NCBI GenBank assembly: GCA_900128395.1
Contig: LT649840.1
Span: 1-12,689 of the forward strand
Length of the DNA: 12,689 nt
Direction of reading: 5' to 3'
DNA from: Stramenopiles sp. TOSAG23-2
Lineage: Eukaryota > Sar
Below are positions 1 through 7,400 of the stretch, piece after piece. The notes beneath the pieces were generated by a model. That model was not told the origin of the DNA, did not search any database, and saw only the letters and a list, made by a program, of their open reading frames with translations. Position numbers and translations under genes: made by a program. How positions within the stretch are numbered: position 1 is the first letter of the stretch; every line of letters begins with the position of its first letter.

Positions 1-224
1 TATATATATATATTTTGAATAATCAAGTAACAGAGCATGGTAACACATTATTAATTCCATACACTGTTAAACTTAATACAGGGAGAAGAAAGATCATTTT
101 GTGTAGAAGTAATTATATTCTCTCTCACACACACGCTCTCTCTCTCTCTCTCTCTTAATTATATATTTACCCTTTTTGTAATTAATAATATAATAATATA
201 TTATATATATATTAAATATTAAAA
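1..224. other. 5' flank of the MyTH4-RhoGAP gene
   Basis: This is AT-rich non-coding DNA that should hold the promoter and 5' UTR of the first gene. It opens with a TA run at 1-13, carries a CT/CA microsatellite at 119-155 and ends in an AT-only stretch from about 181 to the start codon. No clear TATA box or initiator can be separated from the general AT background. The pyrimidine-rich tract about 70 bp before the start codon could be promoter-associated, but that is inference. The left edge cuts the region, so any upstream gene is unseen. Confidence 0.5.
119..155. repeat. CT/CA dinucleotide microsatellite
   Basis: An almost pure CT run is interrupted once by a short CA stretch and a single G. 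It lies 70 bp upstream of the start codon at 225. It is probably length-variable between isolates. Pyrimidine tracts at this position can influence transcription or nucleosome placement, but nothing here proves that role. Confidence 0.85.
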
Positions 225-2735
225 ATGAGTGGACTTGTTGTGGATAATAATAATAATAATACTGACGAAGCAGATAATAATAATAATGATAAAGGTGACA
301 GCACGAAAGATATAAAACATAAATTCAAAAAATTAAGTGTCAATATACAAGCAGAAGTAGTGGATGACTATCAAAAACCACAAGTGAGTCCACGGTGGCT
401 AGCGCCGAATCACGTAAAAACCGCTGCTCTGTTACATTTATATGCTTCTGTACATATGGAAGAAAAAAAAAATGATAGTCTATTCTTTCGTAAAGCAACC
501 TCTACAAAAGCCGTTGGCTTTAAATTCGTCAAAGCTCCGATTAAAGAACCTTTGCATTTTCAAGCATTGGGTGGAAGTATTGTAAAAAAAGGTAGTGGCA
601 AGAATAAGACGTTAGAAGGACTTCGGGCGTCTGCATTAGAAAATTTTAAATATATTATGTTTTATATGAAGGATATAACTGCAAAAGAGGCGGAACTAGG
701 AGCAGCTGCTCAACATATGACAGACGAAGTATGTCGTAGTAAAATATCACAAGCTGGGTTGACCAGACCAGAATTACGTGATGAATTATTTGTTCAACTA
801 GTCAAACAAACTAATGAGAATCCAAACGCTGATTCAAAAGTACGAGGTTGGCAATTGATTGCATGTTGTGCAAACGTTTATAAACCTTCTGAAGAATTAT
901 TTCCTGCTTTTTTTCGATATGTACATGATCATTGTTTCGTCGGTGGATCAATTGGGGCATTAGCAGTGTATACATTGAGGCAATTAATGAAACCGAAGGC
1001 ATATGTTGCAACTCCATCTGCACGGCATCAACAATCTATGGTGTCAAATTACGAATTAGGGAAATTAGAAGGGGACGTTGTGTGCGCTTCGCCATTTGCA
1101 GCTCCAAGTATTGGGGCAGTTTTAAAACTTGAAGAATTTGTTGCGGAAGTTCATAAATACAAAGAAGCATTACAAGCTATGGGTAATATATTAGGCATGG
1201 CAAGCACGTCGAGGGGAAGCGGGAAAACAGTTGCTGCAAAATTTGCCAACGTATCAGAGTCTGACGTAGATCTAGTAACTAAAGGTGCATGTGTACACAT
1301 TAAAGGAGTTGACCAAACGAAATATCGTAAACGTTATGTATGGGTCCCTGAAACTTTAGATGGGCTTTGTTGGAATCGTGGCGATAAAAAGAATACACAT
1401 AAATATAAAATTGTTGAATTGATCACGCTAAGTCGCTGTGAACGTGGTCCACCGGAAAAAGGCTTTGTAAAAGGCAGCGATCCTTATTTATTTCTATCCT
1501 TAATCGGACGCAATAAGGATAGAACAAACTCGATGGATTTCAAATTTGAGAAAGGTTCAACATGTGAGGAATGGACAAAATCATTGAGGGATCTATTAGA
1601 TGTTAGCAATTCATCCGCCAAGGCTAGACAAGAAGCGGCGTCAAAACGTGCTGGGAACGTGTTACCAACAGCGTTTAAAGTGTCAAATGCTGGTGAGTCG
1701 TCGGTTAATGGAGTTTACCGGGCGAGGGGGAAAGTAGTCAATGGATCTCGTGTATATAAATGTCCAAGTGGCTATGTTATGAAAAAAGTTAAAATGAATG
1801 GTAAGCATGGCTGGGTCATTGAAGATGTAAATGCTGAAGATGAAAGTAAAAAAAATATGTATTTTTGGATCGGAAACAATAATGTTCCTGAAGAATTTGG
1901 ATGGGAAGCTTTAGCCGGCGGAAAAGTGCCTGTTCCCATTGTAAAAGAAACACAATTTTCACGTAGAGCATCTGCAATTGCATCTGCGGCCGCAGCAGCA
2001 GCTGCAGTGCAAATGGGTTTACAAAGTACGGATTCCCATGATGAAGATTTTAAAGATTTAAGCGATGATGAAGGCGGCAAGGATAGTAGGCACAGTATGA
2101 TAAATTATATCGGGTGGGAAAATATGTTTGAGAAAACATATGACTTCCATACGGAGAATATACCAGTTATTGTGCAATTGCTTTGCAAGGCAGTTGTCCG
2201 TTTAGGTGGTTTCAATAGAGAAGGTATATTTCGCCTCGCTGGTAGTGTAGAAAAAGTAGAGTTGGCAAGAAAAAATTTAGAAAAGCGTGATTATAGTGAC
2301 ATTATGAAAAGTGGTGCTGTAACGGATGCGCTGGTGGCAGCTGATCTGTTGAAACAATGGTTACGAGCAATGGAAGAACCTTTAGTGGAGTACAAAGTAT
2401 ATAACCATGCAGTAGATTGTGGAAATAGAAGAAAGAAAGAAATGTTAAGAGATGTTTTGTTGAAGTTAAGCATTGCAAATCGATGTGTGCTGCTATATTT
2501 AGCATGCTTCTTTAATCAATTGTCACAAAACTTTAAAGTGACGAAGATGGGAACAGCAAATTTAGCCATTGTTATTATGCCAAATATTATTAAAAGTAAT
2601 AATGATGCTAATCCAGCGATGCAATTAATGAATGTTAATGGTGAAAAAGATTTTGTAACTATGCTTTTTGAAGAGGCGCCTGTGTTATATGAAGAGTTTA
2701 AATCTACGATGCAATGTAAAGTTGAGAGTATTTAA
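225..2735 (+). CDS. MyTH4-PH-RhoGAP domain protein (Rho GTPase-activating protein)
   Basis: Predicted to switch off Rho/Rac-type GTPases by stimulating GTP hydrolysis, probably at membrane or microtubule/actin sites. Seen in the 836 residues: an Asn-rich N-terminus (1-30); a MyTH4 domain (about 85-265) with LRDELFVQLVKQ at 184-195 and RGWQLIACCANVYKPS at 207-222; a PH-like fold (about 351-461) ending in a helix with the typical Trp (W450); an unassigned VNGxY...GW module (482-574); a poly-Ala run (587-594); an acidic linker; and RhoGAP (about 634-830). The RhoGAP part keeps the arginine finger (GIFR, R670), LLKQWLR (K710, R714) and MPN (N787), so it looks catalytically competent. MyTH4 plus RhoGAP is known from ARHGAP39/Vilse, but no WW domain is present here. 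The start is supported by an in-frame TAA 12 nt upstream (213-215). No intron is needed. It is convergent with the next gene. Confidence 0.93.
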   Translation: MSGLVVDNNNNNTDEADNNNNDKGDSTKDIKHKFKKLSVNIQAEVVDDYQKPQVSPRWLAPNHVKTAALLHLYASVHMEEKKNDSLFFRKATSTKAVGFKFVKAPIKEPLHFQALGGSIVKKGSGKNKTLEGLRASALENFKYIMFYMKDITAKEAELGAAAQHMTDEVCRSKISQAGLTRPELRDELFVQLVKQTNENPNADSKVRGWQLIACCANVYKPSEELFPAFFRYVHDHCFVGGSIGALAVYTLRQLMKPKAYVATPSARHQQSMVSNYELGKLEGDVVCASPFAAPSIGAVLKLEEFVAEVHKYKEALQAMGNILGMASTSRGSGKTVAAKFANVSESDVDLVTKGACVHIKGVDQTKYRKRYVWVPETLDGLCWNRGDKKNTHKYKIVELITLSRCERGPPEKGFVKGSDPYLFLSLIGRNKDRTNSMDFKFEKGSTCEEWTKSLRDLLDVSNSSAKARQEAASKRAGNVLPTAFKVSNAGESSVNGVYRARGKVVNGSRVYKCPSGYVMKKVKMNGKHGWVIEDVNAEDESKKNMYFWIGNNNVPEEFGWEALAGGKVPVPIVKETQFSRRASAIASAAAAAAAVQMGLQSTDSHDEDFKDLSDDEGGKDSRHSMINYIGWENMFEKTYDFHTENIPVIVQLLCKAVVRLGGFNREGIFRLAGSVEKVELARKNLEKRDYSDIMKSGAVTDALVAADLLKQWLRAMEEPLVEYKVYNHAVDCGNRRKKEMLRDVLLKLSIANRCVLLYLACFFNQLSQNFKVTKMGTANLAIVIMPNIIKSNNDANPAMQLMNVNGEKDFVTMLFEEAPVLYEEFKSTMQCKVESI

Positions 2736-2905
2736 AAAAAAATGTGGACCCACAAAGATAAAAGTTTTAAAAGAAAAAATATTAAAAATTATTAATAATA
2801 TCATACTCGTATTTACTCCTAATCTTGTTGTGGGTGTGTACATAATGTAAAATAATGATCTCTGGTTAAAATCTAAGTTTTTAAAAATATGATGTGCATA
2901 TCATT

Positions 2906-2927
2906 ATGCATATCATAACATATGCAT
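2906..2927. repeat. Inverted repeat, 8-bp perfect stem with 6-nt loop
   Basis: ATGCATAT, then six bases (CATAAC), then ATATGCAT form a perfect 8-bp stem. It lies about 170 bp past the stop of the MyTH4-RhoGAP gene. Neighbouring sequence repeats the GCATATCAT words, so the hairpin may be a by-product of local simple-sequence expansion. A role in 3' end formation is possible but unsupported. Confidence 0.5.
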
Positions 2928-2983
2928 TTACACATATGATAATATTAAATAATTTAATTAATGATATAATATATATATTATAA

Positions 2984-3118
2984 ATAAGAGAAATTTTTTA
3001 TATATATATATATGTTGCGTTATTTCTGGTAATTACATACATATATATATATACAGTATGAGTAAATAAAATCTTTAACTTATAAATATGATAAGAGAAT
3101 TTTTTATATATGTTGCGT
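2984..3118. repeat. Direct repeat pair (AAGAGAA...TATA...TGTTGCGT element)
   Basis: The block at 2984-3020 (ATAAGAG, a short A/T run, a TA run, then TGTTGCGT) recurs at 3091-3118 with a shorter TA run and one base fewer in the A/T run. The two copies share both ends and differ only in simple-sequence length, so they are probably a local duplication that later diverged by slippage. No coding potential is seen. Confidence 0.6.
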
Positions 3119-3338
3119 GTGGAATGGTGTGGTTTTTAAAATTCGTACATTTGTGTAATTAATGGGTATGTACAATGAAGACGTATTATGTTTCCAATAC
3201 TACCCTCTGTATCTTTAAAACTTAAAAAAATATAATAAAAATCCATTACGTGTTTAGAATATTGATGGGGGGTTTTATACTCGTACATCCTGTCTCTTTC
3301 TGGCTTTATGATGTACAACTTTTTTATATTCCTTAGTT

Positions 3339-3890
3339 TTATATATCAATAAAAGTATTTGTCTTATGTGAAGCTCTTCTATGTCTTTCTCGTTGCTTCT
3401 CTTTCTTTATTTGATCTTTAATTTTTTTTAATCTAGCATCAAATGCATCTGATGCACTTTTAGCTGAGTCAGAAATTTGAGCAGCCTTTTTATAATGACA
3501 TACACACAGTCCGCGACAGGTACAAGGCCCATCAAATGTATTTGATGCAACAGAATTGCTTGGATTTTTGGCATTATTCAATTTATTTCTAATGCGTTGT
3601 TTCAACATATCTTTCCTTTTCTCCCACTCCGTCATTTGCGCTTTATTTTTGCTGTAAAAACCACCATTACGACTGCCATCTCCACTATCTAAGCAAGCGA
3701 CTCTCGGTGCTGCACATAATCCTCCTCCACCACTTTTATCATCATTATTTTTGTCTTTGTTATTATCTCTTGCATGTCGTTGAAAATTTAGTTTCGGTTT
3801 TTGTCCACCAGTATTTTGTTTCACTTCCCTTTTTGCAGCACACCATCCACCATTATCTTCATATCCTCCATTATCTTGTGTATTTCCCAT
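3339..3890 (-). CDS. Orphan 183-residue protein with CxCx3CxC cluster and basic tail
   Basis: I do not recognise a family. The protein begins MGNTQD, which exposes a glycine at position 2 as in N-myristoylated proteins, although Asp at position 6 is not the favoured Ser/Thr. The first 85 residues are hydrophilic, rich in Gly, Asn and Lys, with two similar CAA-containing words (WCAAK at 16-20, LCAAPR at 58-63). Cysteines at 123, 125, 129 and 131 form a compact CxCx3CxC cluster that could bind metal. Residues 86-108 and about 140-173 are Lys/Arg-rich and helical-looking. The start is supported by an in-frame TAA upstream (3933-3935) with no ATG in between, and by the favourable ACAAATGG context. 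It is divergent from the CHD gene. A real gene is likely from its length and residue pattern; function is unknown. Confidence 0.7.
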   Translation of the reverse strand: MGNTQDNGGYEDNGGWCAAKREVKQNTGGQKPKLNFQRHARDNNKDKNNDDKSGGGGLCAAPRVACLDSGDGSRNGGFYSKNKAQMTEWEKRKDMLKQRIRNKLNNAKNPSNSVASNTFDGPCTCRGLCVCHYKKAAQISDSAKSASDAFDARLKKIKDQIKKEKQRERHRRASHKTNTFIDI

Positions 3891-4488
3891 TTGTTTCGAT
3901 ACATACGCCGAATATAATACAAAAAGGTGTTTTTATTTCTAATAACTGAAATTTTTTTATCCCATTATATTTTTGTATAACTAAAACAAATGTTTACTGT
4001 ATAAAATGTGTACCTTCATAAAAATATGATATAATATATATTAAATACGTGTTTTTTTTCAACAACAATTAATTATTAGGATTACACAATCAATTATTAA
4101 TTACGTAATAATTTCATAATGTACAGTATTAGCCTATATATAGGATATGAGTGTAATCTTTTTGGTACAGTAATGCTGTATGCTGTGGTGATGATTTGTG
4201 TCAGGTATTCCAGTATTCCAGTATTCTGGTATTCTGGTATTCCAGTATTAGCTCAATCTGGCAATCTGGCAATCTGGGCAATCCCGGCAATCCAGCAATC
4301 CAGGTGCGATGATGATGCAAATTTGCACATTTTAAATCTAGATCAATGAAAAATCAAATATATTGCCTGGGGATTGAATAATAATAAATAATATATTTTT
4401 GTATTTAATATACAAGCATGCACAATATAAAGTTTACATTATCATTGATACAAATCAATATAAACCACCGTAGAAAGCTTATCGACAA
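3891..4488. other. Divergent intergenic (bidirectional promoter) region
   Basis: The minus-strand orphan gene and the plus-strand CHD gene start from opposite ends of this stretch, so both promoters should lie here. Its flanks are AT-rich (A/T runs near 4040-4070 and 4378-4410). The middle holds a clearly less AT-rich 8-bp tandem array (4206-4303). An open frame at 4119-4349 runs through that array and its predicted protein is just a translation of the repeat, so I do not call it a gene. No definite TATA box can be singled out. Confidence 0.6.
4206..4303. repeat. 8-bp tandem array with alternating CCAG / CTGG unit ends
   Basis: Twelve consecutive units of 8 or 9 bp can be read. Units 1-6 begin TATT and units 7-12 begin CAAT. 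The second half of each unit is CCAG, CTGG or a variant: TATTCCAG twice, TATTCTGG twice, TATTCCAG, TATTAGCT, CAATCTGG twice, CAATCTGGG, CAATCCCGG, CAATCCAG twice. CCAG and CTGG are reverse complements, so units of opposite type can pair. CTGGG (4274-4278), the CAAT loop and CCCGG (4283-4287) give a short stem with one G-T pair. It lies between two divergent genes. Confidence 0.8.
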
Positions 4489-7400
4489 ATGGCATCAGAC
4501 GAAGAATGGGTCCCGTCAGGAAATGACGAGGAAGAGGATGACAGTGAAATGATGATAGTGGACGATGAAAAAAAAGATGTTAATGAAGATGAGGAAATAA
4601 TTGATAATTTGAAAAATAATGATGCGGAAAAAGAAAAAGAAGTGCCAAAACAAGTAGAAAACAAGACAGATGAATCCATTGGTAAGGCTGTTGTAAATGT
4701 TCGTAGTATTAATGATAATATTCCATTAGAAGACTTGGAATTTAAGTATAATGTAAAAGCGAGAGCAAAAGGGAAGGAAAATAAACGGCTTCAAGGTCAG
4801 TTTACACCTTTAATCGTACATAATGGGTTTTTTCGTGGTCACGCATCAGTTGGGAGAGTAGTTCCTTGGAAAGCAGCGCCATGTTTAAAGTTGCGCAATG
4901 TAATGGCTGTTTGTGAAGGTGGTAAGGAGGGAGATGAAACTAGTGTCAAAGTAATTGGGTACACGTATGATGTTCCTGTAATCAATTATCAACCAAAAGG
5001 TGGATTATGCTGGAACATCACCGGGTTATCCCCTGACAATAGTTCAAATCAAAGATATGCCCCAAAAAAGCTTATAAGAACAACACCGCTACATAATAGA
5101 GTTACTGAAAAGCCAAATAATTTTACTATCTTTACGGAATACAACACTTTGCCATTTGAAACGTTTAATTTCAATACTATTAGACATAATTTTAAAGGAA
5201 AACGTAAGCCTGGGGATCCGCTCTATAATAAAACAGAATGTGAAGAATTAGGTGCCATGCGGCCTTTCGATTATATAATGCGCCTTAATAATACAGATGA
5301 AATTGGACAAAAGTCATTTAATCATATTGTGAAAAAAATTTTATCTGTTGAGCCAAACAAAATTGCTTTTATAGGCATGTATCGTCCTAAGTTAAAGAAA
5401 TATTGGCCTCCAACACTTGAATTAGGTCGTTTGTGTATCAAGCATCGTGATTTGAAACGTAGAAGTAAAAGAAAAAATTATGGAAAATCCAGCACTAACG
5501 CATCATTCGACGGACGTCGTACTGCATATATTAGAACTAGGCCGTTGCCTTTATTACAATCACAAGTCGTTTTGCATGTAAACGCAGCTGAGGATGATAA
5601 TGAAATTGTGGAAAAGCAATCGGATAATGCAATTGGTGAAGTAGCTGTTGTGGTGGAAAAAGATGAGGAACTTTTGGAGAAAAAGCGACAAGAAGAAGTT
5701 AAAAAACGTGCAAGAAAGATTTTAAGAACCCACTTTACGCGTAAGAAGAGATACCGTGACCAGTTACGGGCACAAATCATGGCTTTAAAGTATTTGCTTG
5801 GTAATGAAAATCCACCGCCGAAATTACTAGCCGATGTTTTACAACAAGGTGCTGACGGCAATGAATTTGGCAGTAGCGTTGATACCAGAGGTCGAGTAAA
5901 ACGTTGGAATAGAACACATGGCGATAGTAGTAAACGTAGATCAGGTAAGCGAAGATATAGATTAACTAAAAAATCCACTGCAGATGGAGATGAATCGTGG
6001 AATTCAAGAGCATCGCGAGGAGGTGGTCGCCCAAAAAAACGTGCAAAGAGGCCAACGGAAGAAGTTATTACGTTAGAGCAATATGGTGGTATAAAAGAAG
6101 ACTTTGAGCTGGCAAAGAAAATACGTAGACAAAAAAAGCAAAGACAAGCATATGAATTGAGCAAACGAAGGTTGGAAATAATTATCGCATGCCGTTTGCG
6201 TGATTTATCAAGCTCTGAAGGTGGTGGACAGACGATTGAATTTCTAGTAAAGTTCAAACGTGAATCCTATCTAACTGGATGCCTTTGGGTTGAACCGTCC
6301 ATGATTGCAATGGAAGGTGATACCGATGGATGCGAAGCGATGGATGACTGGCTTCGCGATGAGGATACTGTGGTTGAGCAATGGGAAAACGCTAAAGTAA
6401 AGGCTCGGACGGATTATTTTAAGCCTGAATGGACTGAAATTGATCGCATATTAGCTTGTCGTGTGGATTATGAAACGGTGCAAATGCGCGGGGAATATGG
6501 ATCAGTGTTGAAAGGGCAAACAACTTCAAAAGAAAGTAGGAAATATTTAGTAAAGTGGAAAAATTTATCATACGCATTGTCGACATGGGAAGAGGAAGAT
6601 GCGATTGAAGATGAAGGTAAAATAGCACAGTTTCATAGATTTAATTATCCACCACGATTGAAAAATGCACCGCCTATTTTTTTCCGTGATGTAAGACCTC
6701 CTGCATCCGCGTGGGCAAAATATAATTCATCGCCTATTTACAAAGATGGTTTAAAATTGAGGCCATATCAAGTGGAAGGATTAAACTGGTTGAATTTTTG
6801 CTGGTTTCAACGCCGTAGCTGCATTCTTGCAGATGAAATGGGTCTTGGAAAGACTGTTCAAGCAGTCTCCTTTTTAGAACATCTGAAAACAAGACAAAAT
6901 GTACGTGGCCCATTCCTTGTAATTGCTCCATTAGCAACATTAGAACATTGGAAACGTGAATTTGAGAGTTGGACAGATTTAAACGTGGTACTTTACCATG
7001 CATCAGAAGGCGGTAGAGAAACGAGAGAAATGATTCAAAAATACGAGTGGCACTATCCAACTGGTACTAGAGAGCAGCAACAATTGATTAAATTTAACGT
7101 TTTATTAACATCTTATGAACTTGTTTCAAGTGATTTTGATGATCTATTCCCAATCGATTGGCGCTGTATTATAGTGGATGAGGCACATCGTTTAAAAAAT
7201 TTGGACTCACAATTGGCATTAAGTTTAAATGAATATCATTTTGACCATCTCGTTTTAATGACAGGAACACCATTACAAAATGATATGTTGGAGCTTTGGG
7301 CGCTTCTTCATTTTATTGAGCCAGAAAATTTTTCAAATGCACAAGCATTTGTGGATCAATTTGGTCAAATGACAGATGCAAACTCATTAGCAGCGTTGCA

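Larger units (their letters stand above)
2736..3338. other. Convergent intergenic region, AT-rich
   Basis: This stretch separates two genes that end toward each other, so it should hold both 3' UTRs and polyadenylation sites. It contains a GT-rich stretch at about 2826-2840, a possible forward poly(A) signal AATAAA at 3065-3070, a small inverted repeat (2906-2927), TA runs (2999-3013 and 3040-3053), two copies of a 28-37 bp element (2984-3020 and 3091-3118) and two TACTCGTA octamers (2804-2811 and 3278-3285). Open frames of about 60 codons here resemble neither neighbour and have no supporting composition. I see no gene. Confidence 0.6.

Noticed and set aside
1978-2007. Alanine run in the MyTH4-RhoGAP protein as a sign of an intron or sequencing error
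   Set aside because: The frame is intact on both sides, the codons are mixed GCN, and a short poly-Ala linker before RhoGAP is plausible.
4119-4349. A 76-codon open frame across the octamer array
   Set aside because: Its sequence is a translation of the repeat units and its ends fall in AT-rich non-coding DNA.
5478-6257. A 259-codon open frame on the minus strand inside the CHD gene
   Set aside because: It lies fully antisense to a strongly supported coding region, and its Ser/Leu/Phe-rich protein is what the reverse complement of Lys/Arg/Glu codons gives. It has no domain pattern.
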